Assembly (NCBI RefSeq): GCF_016714285.1
Contig: NZ_JADJNN010000013.1
Location: forward strand, 221,307 to 285,306
DNA length: 64,000 nucleotides
Origin: Nannocystis sp.
GTDB lineage: Bacteria; Myxococcota_A; Polyangia; Nannocystales; Nannocystaceae
Direction of reading: 5' to 3'
Of the stretch, positions 1 to 9,130 are shown piece after piece. The notes under the pieces are model-generated. The model saw only the letters and a program-made list of their open reading frames with translations. It was not told where the DNA came from and did not search any database. The first letter of the stretch is position 1. Each line of letters starts with the position of its first letter. The position numbers and the translations under genes are program-made.

Positions 1-791
1 AGCTCGGCGAAGCGCGCCGGCGGCCGCGGCAACCAGTGCGGTTGACCCACGCTGATGCCCGCCATCACGTCGAGCATCGCCGCCGCGTCGTCGACACAGC
101 GGGCGAAGGGGCCGCAGGTGTAGAGCAGCGTGCGGTCGGGTTGCCCGTACGCGTTGGCCACCCGGCCGCGCGAGGGCTTGAGCCCGTAGACCCCGCAGAA
201 CGCCGCCGGGATGCGGATCGACCCGGCCCCGTCGCTGCCCTGGGCCACCGCGATCATCCCCGCAGCCACCGCGCAGCCCGAGCCTCCGCTCGAGCCGCCC
301 GCGCTGTAGCCCGGCTGCCACGGATTTCTCGTCGGCGGGTGGATGTCCGGCTCCGTCACCGGCAGCGCGCCGAACTCCGAGGTCGCCAGCTTGCCGAGGA
401 TCACGAAGCCGCCGCGCCGCAGCTGCGCCACCGTCTTGTCGTCGACCGGCGACCACAGCCGCGGGAAGCTGCGCGAGCCGAAGCGCGTGCGAGACCCGCG
501 GACGAAGTTCAGGTCCTTCACCGCCGTGGGCACCCCGCAAAACGGCGGCAGCGCGTCCACCTCGCCGCGCCGCCGCGCCCGTGCGATCTCCCGGTCCTTC
601 GCCTGCGCGGCCCGACGAGCCCGGGCGTCGTGCACCTCGACGAAGGCCCAGAGCCGCGGGTTGTCGCGCGCGATCCGGGTCAGCGCCGCCGCCGTCAGCT
701 CGAGCGCCGACAGCTCACCCCGCCGCAGCAGCCGCGCCTGCTCCGTCGCCGCCCCGAGCAGCAGCAAGTCGACGCTGCTCATCGCGGGCAT
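1..791 (-). CDS. Amidase signature (AS) family protein, C-terminus cut by window edge
   Basis: This is the N-terminal part of an amidase-signature hydrolase, the family that includes GatA and aryl/fatty amide hydrolases; it cleaves an amide bond with a Ser-Ser-Lys triad. Read on the minus strand the protein shows VKDLNF (catalytic Lys), then GYSAGGSSGGSG (the Gly/Ser-rich signature with the bridging Ser), then GSDGAGSIRIPAAFCGV (nucleophile Ser). All three triad residues are present. The gene runs off the left edge, so the C-terminal half is not seen. Two in-frame ATGs are possible (789-791 or 780-782). No gatB or gatC lies beside it, so a free amidase is more likely than a GatCAB subunit, but the substrate cannot be told. 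A half copy of the dispersed CCTGTCC palindrome (800-810) lies directly upstream. Confidence 0.88.
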   Translation of the reverse strand, partial: MPAMSSVDLLLLGAATEQARLLRRGELSALELTAAALTRIARDNPRLWAFVEVHDARARRAAQAKDREIARARRRGEVDALPPFCGVPTAVKDLNFVRGSRTRFGSRSFPRLWSPVDDKTVAQLRRGGFVILGKLATSEFGALPVTEPDIHPPTRNPWQPGYSAGGSSGGSGCAVAAGMIAVAQGSDGAGSIRIPAAFCGVYGLKPSRGRVANAYGQPDRTLLYTCGPFARCVDDAAAMLDVMAGISVGQPHWLPRPPARFAE

Positions 792-937
792 GCCCCAGAG
801 GACAGGTCAGGTTCGGCTTCGAGCATGCCCGCAGTGTCGCAGAAATCAGCCCAGCGGCGCCAGATCCACGCGCGACAACGTTCATTGTCCGCGGCGCCCG
901 GCTTGGGTAGATTCGCTGCGGGATTGGGAGGGAACAG

Positions 938-1171
938 ATGGTCCCACGTGGGGATAGGACGAAGACGCAGAAGCCCAAGGTCGATAATGTGGCCGCCCTC
1001 GACCTGCTGACGGTCGATGAGGTCGCGTCGACGCTCAGGACCAGCCGCAAGGCCGTCTACCACCGCATCGCCCGCGGCCAGATCCCCGCGGTTCGGCTCG
1101 GGCGCAGCGTCTTCATACGTCGCAGCGACCTCGCCAATTGCCTGATCGCCGGCGGCTGGAACGACGGCTGA
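938..1171 (+). CDS. Excisionase-type helix-turn-helix DNA-binding protein
   Basis: A 77-residue protein whose core is LLTVDEVASTLRTSRKAVYH followed by RGQIPAVRLGRSVFIRRSDL. This is the MerR/excisionase-like winged HTH (HTH_17) layout: recognition helix, then a short beta hairpin around the RLGRS turn. Such proteins bind DNA as small regulators or as recombination directionality factors. No integrase, phage gene or attachment site is visible nearby, so a plain regulator is as likely as an excisionase. The ATG at 938 follows a GGGAGG ribosome site. A block of short direct repeats sits just downstream (1193-1262). Confidence 0.75.
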   Translation: MVPRGDRTKTQKPKVDNVAALDLLTVDEVASTLRTSRKAVYHRIARGQIPAVRLGRSVFIRRSDLANCLIAGGWNDG

Positions 1172-1192
1172 TCCACGCCATCGCAACCCATA

Positions 1193-1262
1193 TCAGGGTG
1201 GCTCAGGGTGGCCAAGCCCAGCCCAGCCCAGTGGGACCCAGCCCAGCCCAATCCAGGGTGAC
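1193..1262. repeat. Short direct repeats between an HTH gene and a convergent gene
   Basis: Two perfect tandem copies of TCAGGGTGGC (1193-1212) are followed by two AGCCCAGCCCA-type blocks around GTGGG and a further CCAGGGTGAC (1253-1262). The stretch lies between the stop of the HTH gene and the stop of the converging gene. It could be a binding site, a terminator region or replication slippage; nothing in the sequence decides. Confidence 0.5.
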
Positions 1263-1268
1263 CCAGGC

Positions 1269-2240
1269 TCACACCGCGTCGAGGAACGGCACCGTCGCGC
1301 GCGTCGCCTGGGCCTCGCGGCGGATGTCGCGGAACACCAGCGCGTAGCGGGCCTGCTCGGCGTGCACGCGTAGCCACGCGTCGAGGCTCGGCTGCAGGTG
1401 GGCGTCGAGCATGCGCTTCATCGCCGCGAGCGCCCGCTCGTAGCCCTCGGGCGGGGTCAAGTGGCCGTCGATCATCTTGATCAGCTCCGGCGCGCGGGCC
1501 TTGCTCTGCTCGCGCAAGCCGAGCCAGCGGTCGGCCGAGAACTCGATCGACGACTCGCAGTGGTCGGCGACCAGGCGGGCCAGCATCGTGAAGTCGCCGC
1601 GGTCGACCAGCTTCTCGATGAACGGGCTCAGCAGCGCGAACACCTCCGGCCTTATCGCCAGGATCTCGTGGCTCGCCTCGAGGCTCTGCCAGTCGTCGTC
1701 CTCCTCGACGAAGATCGCCCCGATCAGCCCCGAGGCCAGCGGCAGCGCGTAGGTCAGGTGCTGCAGGCCGAAGGTGATCGAGCGCCACTTGTCGTGCAGC
1801 TCGTGCATCCACAGCGTGTTGACCAGCGGCGCCAGCTGGTCGGGCGCCGCCATCAAGCGGGCGACCCGCATGCTGTCGCTCGCAACCGGCCCGTAGCTGT
1901 CGGTCACGCGCGCCTGCGTGAACAGCACCCGCCACTCGCCGCTCAGCAGCTCAATGCGGAAAAAGTCCTTGCCGATCAGCTCCAGCAGCTCGCTCCGGCT
2001 CGCCTCTGCGAGCCTTTGCATGAGCACGTCCTCGATCTCGAGGTACCGCTCGCTGCGGACGAGATATGCGTGGCAACGCAAGGTGCAGACGCTACCAAAT
2101 TTTTCGCCGCGCTCGCCGATCGCATTTTGAGGCCATACACCGGGGATCTCGCAACCGTGCAAGCGAGCGAGCCCTGCGCTCCAGGTCACGCCACCTCGGC
2201 ACGCAGCGCGGAAGCGACCACCCACCACTCGCACCATCAC
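1269..2240 (-). CDS. Protein of unknown function
   Basis: An open frame of 323 codons that I cannot assign to a family. From about residue 74 on it reads as an ordinary soluble protein, rich in Leu, Glu, Asp and Arg, with FFRIELLSGEWRVLF and a long helical C-terminal half. The first 60 to 70 residues are Arg/Gly/Cys-rich and look less like real protein, so translation may start at the in-frame ATG ending at 2021, giving about 250 residues. No signal peptide or membrane segment is seen. It converges with the HTH gene and is divergent from the phosphatase gene at 2300. Confidence 0.6.
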   Translation of the reverse strand: MMVRVVGGRFRAACRGGVTWSAGLARLHGCEIPGVWPQNAIGERGEKFGSVCTLRCHAYLVRSERYLEIEDVLMQRLAEASRSELLELIGKDFFRIELLSGEWRVLFTQARVTDSYGPVASDSMRVARLMAAPDQLAPLVNTLWMHELHDKWRSITFGLQHLTYALPLASGLIGAIFVEEDDDWQSLEASHEILAIRPEVFALLSPFIEKLVDRGDFTMLARLVADHCESSIEFSADRWLGLREQSKARAPELIKMIDGHLTPPEGYERALAAMKRMLDAHLQPSLDAWLRVHAEQARYALVFRDIRREAQATRATVPFLDAV

Positions 2241-2299
2241 GCCGACGAGCCATTCAACGGGCCTCGCCCCGCGATATCCTGTCGCCGGCCCGACCGATC

Positions 2300-4006
2300 A
2301 TGACGACGACGCCGACCACGATCCAGCTGAACCCCGATCCCGCCATCGCCGAGCAGCAGATCGAGGCGGTGATCTTCTACCTCACGACCTGCGGCTACAT
2401 CGACAGCGAGTTCGACCTCCGCGAGAAGGCGTTCATCCGGGCCTTCCTGCGCGAGGTGGTCACCGCCCGCATCGACGCCCAGGGCCCGCTCGAGCCCGAG
2501 ATCCGCTTCGAGCGCATCGAGGCCCAGCACGAGCACTACGTCGAGCGCTTCCAGGAGATCGACCACGACATCAAGAGCCTGCTCACCGAGGCCGTCGCCG
2601 ACGGCGAGGACCCGCAGCGCTTCGTCCTCTCGCAGCTCAAGCTGCGCTGCTTCGAGCTGTTCCAGCGCCTCAGCGACGACAACCGCCAGGCCCTGCTCGC
2701 CGTCGTCGACCGCTTCATCTACGCCGACGGCACCGCCCACCCCGAAGAGATCGCGTTCCGCAACGACCTCGCCGAGCTCCTCGACGCCGAGCTCATGGTC
2801 GACGAGGCCTCCCTCGACGTCGTCGGCAGCATCGAGGTCAAGCCGCATACCACCCTCGTCCCCACCCAGGACAACCACCCCTTCTTCGCCAAGTTCGAAC
2901 ACCACTACTCCGCCGACCCCGATCGCCTCGTCAAGCAGTTCTCCACCGACCTCAAGCTGCTCGACAAGGTCGAGGAGCAGTGGGAGGAGCAGCGCGTCCG
3001 CGGCCGCGGCCGCCTCGAGGGCCACCAGAACGTCAGCGAGTTCGCCGGCGGCGAGGAGTTCCTCGACGAGCACATCTACGTCGTCCCCAGCAAGCCCGGC
3101 CGCGACTACGAGCTGGTCGTCCTCGGCGACCTCCACGGCTGCTACAGCTGCCTCAAGGCCGCGATCCACCAGTCGAACTTCATGGAGAAGGTGCGCCGCT
3201 TCAAGGCCGACCCCGAGCACAACCCCGACGTCCGCCTGGTCCTCCTCGGCGACTACATCGACCGCGGCCGCTTCAGCTACAACGGCGTCCTGCGCACCGT
3301 CCTGAACCTCTACCTCACCGTGCCCGAGCACGTGTTCGTGCTCCGCGGCAACCACGAGTACTACATCGAGTACCAGGGCAAGATCTACGGCGGCGTCCGC
3401 CCGGCCGAGGCCATCAACAGCATGGCCGGCCTCCTCCCGGTCGACGTGTTCTCCCGCTTCCTCGACTTCTTCGACGCCATGCCCAACATGCTGCTGTTCG
3501 ACCAGCTGCTGTTCGTCCACGCCGGCATCCCCCGCGACGCCATCATCGCCGAGAAGTGGCAGGACCTCTCCACCCTCAACCGCGAGGACATTCGCTTCCA
3601 GATGCTGTGGAGCGACCCGAGCAAGGCCGACGTCGTCCCCGACGAGCTGCAAAAGGCCAGCGCCCGCTTCGCCTTCGGCCGGCAGCAGTTTCGCCGCTTC
3701 ATGACCCAGCTCGGCTGCAACGTGCTCATCCGCGGCCACGAGAAGGTCAACAACGGCTTTCGCAACCAGTGGCCCGACGAGGACATGCGCCTGTTCACCC
3801 TGTTCTCCGCCGGCGGCAGCGACAACGACGACCTCCCGGCCGACAGCAACTACCGCGAGGTCCGGCCGATGGCCCTCACGATCACCAGCCGCGACGGCGT
3901 CGTCGAGGCCACCCCCTGGGCCATCGACTACAAGCGCTACCAGGACCCCGCCCTCAACCGCTTCTTCGAATCCGCCGCCGAGCTCGACTTCCAGGCCCAG
4001 CGCTAG
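2300..4006 (+). CDS. PPP-family metallophosphatase with N-terminal TerB-like region
   Basis: A 568-residue protein with the complete phosphoprotein phosphatase (PPP) metal centre: GDLHG (276-280), GDYIDRG (317-323), GNHE (350-353), HAG (407-409) and RGHE (478-481). This is the calcineurin-like fold of Ser/Thr phosphatases, using two metals to hydrolyse phosphoesters. The first 260 residues are not part of that domain. They are acidic and helical, and YADGTAHPEEIAFRNDL (141-157) resembles the acidic loop of TerB-like domains. No signal peptide, so cytoplasmic. With two Ser/Thr kinases in the window, a role in reversing protein phosphorylation is a natural guess, but symmetric dinucleotide hydrolysis is also possible in this family. 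The ATG at 2300 gives a sensible N-terminus; the frame is open further upstream, but that part is Arg-rich and unconvincing. Confidence 0.85.
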   Translation: MTTTPTTIQLNPDPAIAEQQIEAVIFYLTTCGYIDSEFDLREKAFIRAFLREVVTARIDAQGPLEPEIRFERIEAQHEHYVERFQEIDHDIKSLLTEAVADGEDPQRFVLSQLKLRCFELFQRLSDDNRQALLAVVDRFIYADGTAHPEEIAFRNDLAELLDAELMVDEASLDVVGSIEVKPHTTLVPTQDNHPFFAKFEHHYSADPDRLVKQFSTDLKLLDKVEEQWEEQRVRGRGRLEGHQNVSEFAGGEEFLDEHIYVVPSKPGRDYELVVLGDLHGCYSCLKAAIHQSNFMEKVRRFKADPEHNPDVRLVLLGDYIDRGRFSYNGVLRTVLNLYLTVPEHVFVLRGNHEYYIEYQGKIYGGVRPAEAINSMAGLLPVDVFSRFLDFFDAMPNMLLFDQLLFVHAGIPRDAIIAEKWQDLSTLNREDIRFQMLWSDPSKADVVPDELQKASARFAFGRQQFRRFMTQLGCNVLIRGHEKVNNGFRNQWPDEDMRLFTLFSAGGSDNDDLPADSNYREVRPMALTITSRDGVVEATPWAIDYKRYQDPALNRFFESAAELDFQAQR

Positions 4007-4081
4007 CGCGTCCCCCGCAGTGAGTCAGCCCGCGCCGCCGCCGAAGCCCGCGCTTGCCTCGCTTAAACGCGATCGGCCATC

Positions 4082-5029
4082 ATGCGCCCAGCTCCTATGA
4101 AAGTGCTCGTCACCGGCGCAGGTGGGCAAGTAGGCCTCGATCTCCTCCGCATCCTGCAAGCCCGCGGCGACGAGGTCCACGCCAGCGACGTGACACCGCC
4201 CAGCCGCGAGCACGACGTCCCCTGGCACCGCCTCGACGTCACCAGCGAGCCCGAGGTCTCGGCCCTGTTCGCCGCGCTCCGCCCCGAGCTCGTCTTCCAC
4301 CTCGCCGCGATCCTCAGCGCCCGCGGCGAGGCCGACCCCATGCGCACCTACGCCGTCAACCAGGGCGGCACCGTCAACGTCCTCGAGGCCGCCCGCCAGC
4401 ACGGCACCCGTCAGGTCCTCTTCACCAGCACGATCGCCGCCTTCGGACCCCCGCTCCCCCCGCTCGTCCCCGACGACATCGCGCTCCACCCCACCACCAT
4501 GTACGGCGTCACCAAGGTCGCCGGCGAGCTCCTCGGCGACTACTACTTCCGCCGCTACGGCCTCGACTTCCGCGCCGTCCGCTTCCCCGGCCTGCTCTCC
4601 GCCGTGCTGCCCGGCGGCGGCACCAGCGACTACGCCCCGCTGATGTACTACGAGGCCCTGCGCGTCGGCCACTACGAGGCCTTCTGCCGCCCCGACGCCA
4701 CCATCCCGCTGATGTACATGCCCGACGGCCTGCGCGCGCTGGTCGAGCTGTCGCAGGCCCCGCGCGAGCGCCTCACTCGCTGCGTGTACAACGTCGCCGC
4801 CTTCTCGCCGACCGCCCAGCAGATCGCCGACGAGGTCACCCGCGCCGTCCCCGGCGCCGACATCAGCTTCAACCCCGACCCCGCCCGCCAGGCGATCCTC
4901 GACTCCTGGCCGCGCGCCCTCGACGACAGCCTCGCCCGCCGCGACTGGGGCTGGCGCCCCGAATACGACCTCCCCCGCATGACCGCCGACCTGCTGCCCA
5001 AGCTGCGCGCCCTCCTCCCGCGCGCCTAA
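4082..5029 (+). CDS. L-threonine 3-dehydrogenase, extended SDR (epimerase-like) type
   Basis: A 315-residue NAD-binding protein of the extended short-chain dehydrogenase family. It has TGAGGQVG (11-18) for the dinucleotide, the LVFHLAA segment, the Ser of FTSTIAA, and the Y141-x3-K145 catalytic pair in MYGVTK. It matches the SDR-type threonine dehydrogenase, which oxidises L-threonine to 2-amino-3-ketobutyrate. The strongest support is the next gene, 16 bases downstream, which encodes the ligase that uses that unstable product. Translation could also begin at Met6 (4097). The alternative, a sugar-nucleotide epimerase, is less likely given the partner. Confidence 0.85.
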   Translation: MRPAPMKVLVTGAGGQVGLDLLRILQARGDEVHASDVTPPSREHDVPWHRLDVTSEPEVSALFAALRPELVFHLAAILSARGEADPMRTYAVNQGGTVNVLEAARQHGTRQVLFTSTIAAFGPPLPPLVPDDIALHPTTMYGVTKVAGELLGDYYFRRYGLDFRAVRFPGLLSAVLPGGGTSDYAPLMYYEALRVGHYEAFCRPDATIPLMYMPDGLRALVELSQAPRERLTRCVYNVAAFSPTAQQIADEVTRAVPGADISFNPDPARQAILDSWPRALDDSLARRDWGWRPEYDLPRMTADLLPKLRALLPRA

Positions 5030-5045
5030 AAACCCGAGGCCGCCG

Positions 5046-6233
<1,188 letters not shown>

Positions 6234-6325
6234 TCTCCCGCTGCAAGCCCCAGCAACTCGAGCTCACCGAGTCTCAGCCCGCTCCAGGCGCCCGCGACTG
6301 GCGAGCCACGGCCGGCAGCTCGCGG

Positions 6326-7372
6326 TCACCGACTGCTCTCAGCCCGGGGCGCGAGTGTCGCGATCAGGCGCAGGCAATCCGGCCGCAGCGCGTCCATCAC
6401 CAGCGGCGAGGCCACGCAGCTGAGCCGGATCTCCATCCCGTCGCGCACCACACCGGTCACGAGCGCCCGGTAGCCCCCGGCCTGCGGCGGCACCTCGACC
6501 TCGAGCATCGCCGCCTTCTCGGCGAGGAAGATGACGCCATTGCGCCCCAGCTCGCGCCCCCCGAGCGCCGTGATCTCCGCCAGGAAGTCCGCCGACCACA
6601 GCTTGCCGCCGGTCCACGGCCGCCGCCGCAGCACCGCGCCCGGGAACATCCCGGCCGCCGGCGCGACCGCCCGCAGCTGAAACACCGCATCCGGGTGCTG
6701 CACCGTCGAGAACATCTGCCAGTCGTCGCGTACGTCCGCGGTGTAGCCGGGCAGCTCGCGCTGTGAGACCGTCGCGGTCGGCAAGGCCACCGCAGCCGGC
6801 GGCACCGGCCCCGTCACGCGAAAGCTCGCCACGATCTCCACGCACTGGGAAAACCACTGCGGCCCCTCACCGCCGCACTGCAGCGCCAGGCCCGAGCCGT
6901 CGTGGACGAAGAACCAGTACGCGACCTCCCGCGTCTTCCCCATCATCGCCAGCGTCCCCCGGTAGCGCCGCGCCGGCACCCCACCGAGATCGGCCTCGCC
7001 ATCGGCCGCCATCGTCCCCATCCCCGCCTCGGTGAACGCGAACAGCGACTGCGCGGCGAAGCCCGCCGCGTCGCCCGCGAACGGCACCGGTCGGGCGACG
7101 AGGATGTTGACCGGCGCCACCCCCCGCGGCGTCCGCCACATCCCCTCGCTCACCCCGCGCTCCGCCTCGTTTCGCAGCGGACGCTCCTCCCACTCCGCCG
7201 GCACCACCAGCGAGAACCACGCCCCCGTCACCGTGCGCGGCCCGGCCGGCGCCACCGCTGGCACCGGCCCAAGCACCGGCCCAACCACCTCCGCATCTTT
7301 CACGGGCGGCGGCTTCGACTCCGCCGCGCAACCGACCACCAGCAGCAACAGCAGCGCCCGGGTCCGCATCAT
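6326..7372 (-). CDS. Lipoprotein of unknown function
   Basis: A 348-residue protein starting MMRTRALLLLLVVGCAAES, a clear type II signal peptide with lipobox VVGC, so it should be a lipid-anchored envelope protein. After a Pro/Ala/Val linker come two regions that resemble each other in pattern (a beta-rich stretch with RYRGTLAMMGKTREVAYWF, then a second with RPWTGGKLWSADFLAEI), suggesting a duplicated beta domain. I recognise no catalytic motif. It is downstream of a small membrane protein gene on the same strand, with a hairpin repeat between them. Confidence 0.75.
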   Translation of the reverse strand: MMRTRALLLLLVVGCAAESKPPPVKDAEVVGPVLGPVPAVAPAGPRTVTGAWFSLVVPAEWEERPLRNEAERGVSEGMWRTPRGVAPVNILVARPVPFAGDAAGFAAQSLFAFTEAGMGTMAADGEADLGGVPARRYRGTLAMMGKTREVAYWFFVHDGSGLALQCGGEGPQWFSQCVEIVASFRVTGPVPPAAVALPTATVSQRELPGYTADVRDDWQMFSTVQHPDAVFQLRAVAPAAGMFPGAVLRRRPWTGGKLWSADFLAEITALGGRELGRNGVIFLAEKAAMLEVEVPPQAGGYRALVTGVVRDGMEIRLSCVASPLVMDALRPDCLRLIATLAPRAESSR

Positions 7373-7440
7373 GGCCGCAGGCTACGCGCCCACGCACGCC
7401 CGCCGCAAGCCCAGGCTGCCGGACTTGACCCCGATCCAAG

Positions 7441-7456
7441 CTGTCCTGCGGGACAG
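7441..7456. repeat. Hairpin palindrome CTGTCC-TGCG-GGACAG
   Basis: Perfect six-base arms around a four-base loop, followed by GTCC. It lies five bases beyond the stop codon of the membrane protein gene (7462-7869) and before the lipoprotein gene, where it could act as an intercistronic RNA hairpin. Confidence 0.85.
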
Positions 7457-7461
7457 GTCCG

Positions 7462-7869
7462 CTAACGCGTCTTGGCGTTGCCGATCATCAGCAGCACCAG
7501 CAGCACCAGCGCCGGGATCGCATAGGGGATCGCCACGATCCCGCCGAGCTCGAACTTCGACCACCCGAGCAGGACCTCGCCCGCGAGCACCGAGCCGGCG
7601 ACCATCATGGCCCCGAGGTACTCCGGCCAGTCGGTCTCGATCTTGAGGCCGACCCAGAACATCACCGCCCCGATCGTCGCCGACCCGGCCGGGAAGGCCC
7701 ACGCCGGCAACCCGGCGATGGTGTCGATCCCCTTGTGGGCCAGCTCCGGGTTGTTCATGGCGAAGTTGGCGATCACGGCCCCGAGCACCAGGACGATCCC
7801 GACGATGAGGTAGGTCCACTTCCGACCTTTTTGCGTGCGATGGGTGTGATCGATGTGGTGTTCAGCCAT
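7462..7869 (-). CDS. Small multi-pass membrane protein
   Basis: A 135-residue protein with a His-rich, charged N-terminus (MAEHHIDHTHRTQKGRK) followed by about four hydrophobic segments (YLIVGIVLVLGAVIANF, a Gly/Ala/Phe segment, LGAMMVAGSVLAGEVLL, YAIPALVLLVLLMIG). The start at 7869 is chosen because a GGGAG ribosome site precedes it and the protein begins sensibly; the frame runs open further upstream. The His-rich tail might bind metal. I do not recognise the family. Confidence 0.75.
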   Translation of the reverse strand: MAEHHIDHTHRTQKGRKWTYLIVGIVLVLGAVIANFAMNNPELAHKGIDTIAGLPAWAFPAGSATIGAVMFWVGLKIETDWPEYLGAMMVAGSVLAGEVLLGWSKFELGGIVAIPYAIPALVLLVLLMIGNAKTR

Positions 7870-8131
7870 GTGCGTGCTCCCGGGCCCCTCGCCCGCCGAC
7901 TCGCCCGCGATGCTAACGCGAGCAGCCCAGCCGGCACCAGAGGACGCCTCCGCGCCCCCAGGCGCCGCCAGCACGCCGGTCACAGCGGCCGCGTACCTCA
8001 CCATGTTATCGCGCCATCGCCCCAGGGCCCCCCGGTCCTCCCGTAGATTCCGGTTGCTGACTCCTCCAGGCCCTGGCACCGTGATCGAGTCGCGCCTTAC
8101 TTATTGTCCCTCCACCTCGAGGAACCCCGCC

Positions 8132-8929
8132 ATGCATCGCAACGTCCTTCGCCTCCTCTCTCTCGGCCTCACCTTCACCATCGTCGCGCCCTTCGGCTGT
8201 GACGTGAAGACCACCAGCATCAAGGACGACGAAGGCGCCGAGCAAGGCAACGAAGACGGCGGCGGCGACGACGGCCAGAACGACGAAGGCGACGGCGGCG
8301 GCGGCAGCTACGGCGACGGCGGCGACAGCAAGGGCGACGGCGACGGCGGCGGCGACAGCAAGGGCGACGGCGGCGACGGCGGTGGCGACACCAAGGGCGA
8401 CGGCGGCGACGGCCAGGGCGACGAAGGCCCCAACAGCGGCGGCGACGACGGCCAGAACGACGGCGGCGGCGACGGCGGCAACAACTGCGAGGCCCAGTTC
8501 GACAACTGTCTCGCCGAGGACAACCCCCCCGCCCTGTGTGAGAAGCTGCTCGCGTCCTGCCAGGGCGGCGGCTACGAGGGCGGCGAGGCCGGCAGCGGCG
8601 ACCCCGACACCGGCATCCCCGGTGAAGACGGCGGCGAAGTCGGCAGCGGCGACCCCGACACCGGCATCCCCGGTGAGGACGGCGGCGAGGCCGACAGCGG
8701 CAACGGCGACGGCGGCGAGTGGGGCGACGGCGGCGGCGACGGCGGCGACGCCGAGGGCGGCGGCGACATGGGCGACGGCGGCTACGAGGGCGGCGGCGGC
8801 GAGAGTGGCCAGGTCCCCGGCGACCCCGGCGACGACCAGTGCCAGCTGATCCTCGACGAGTGCCTGGGCGCCAACCTCCCCCCGGACCTGTGCAAGGAAG
8901 AGTTCCTCTCCTGCATCGAAGGCAACTGA
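8132..8929 (+). CDS. Gly/Asp-rich lipoprotein with two copies of a four-Cys module
   Basis: A 265-residue lipoprotein (lipobox at the Cys of VAPFGC) preceded by a GAGGA site. Most of the mature chain is a Gly/Asp/Glu-rich, very acidic low-complexity linker. Two folded-looking modules stand out: CEAQFDNCLAEDN-PPALC, and near the C-terminus CQLILDECLGANL-PPDLC. Both fit C-x6-C-L-x4-P-P-x-L-C-x6-C. Between them is a near-perfect duplication of about 51 bases encoding SGDPDTGIPGEDGGE twice. The acidic linker suggests an extended, possibly calcium-binding surface spacer. The module is not one I can name. Confidence 0.8.
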   Translation: MHRNVLRLLSLGLTFTIVAPFGCDVKTTSIKDDEGAEQGNEDGGGDDGQNDEGDGGGGSYGDGGDSKGDGDGGGDSKGDGGDGGGDTKGDGGDGQGDEGPNSGGDDGQNDGGGDGGNNCEAQFDNCLAEDNPPALCEKLLASCQGGGYEGGEAGSGDPDTGIPGEDGGEVGSGDPDTGIPGEDGGEADSGNGDGGEWGDGGGDGGDAEGGGDMGDGGYEGGGGESGQVPGDPGDDQCQLILDECLGANLPPDLCKEEFLSCIEGN

Positions 8930-9026
8930 TCTGAACGCCTGACCCCCGAAACACCCGCGCCGCCGGACCCTCCAGGGACCGGCGGCGTTCGTGCTTCTTG
9001 CGTCGGCCTCGCCCGCGCCCCGGCCC

Positions 9027-9060
9027 GGCTTCTTGCCTCGCCCTCGGCTTCTTGCCTCGC
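9027..9060. repeat. Two direct copies of GGCTTCTTGCCTCGC
   Basis: Two exact 15-base copies spaced 19 bases apart in the leader between the lipoprotein gene and the carboxypeptidase gene; a third degenerate copy precedes them near 8993. Probably slippage. Confidence 0.5.
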
Positions 9061-9130
9061 TCTCGCCCTCGCCTCCGAGCCTCCCTGTTTCTGCTTCGTG
9101 CCCGCGCGCGCCATCAGCTATGGTCGCGCC

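Noticed and set aside
938..1171. Excisionase as a sign of a prophage or integrative element
   Set aside because: No integrase, att site, phage or conjugation gene lies nearby; the neighbours look chromosomal.
2237..3739. 500-codon minus-strand open frame opposite the phosphatase
   Set aside because: Its Val/Glu/Leu/Asp-only composition is the mirror of C-ending codons of a gene with complete PPP motifs on the plus strand.
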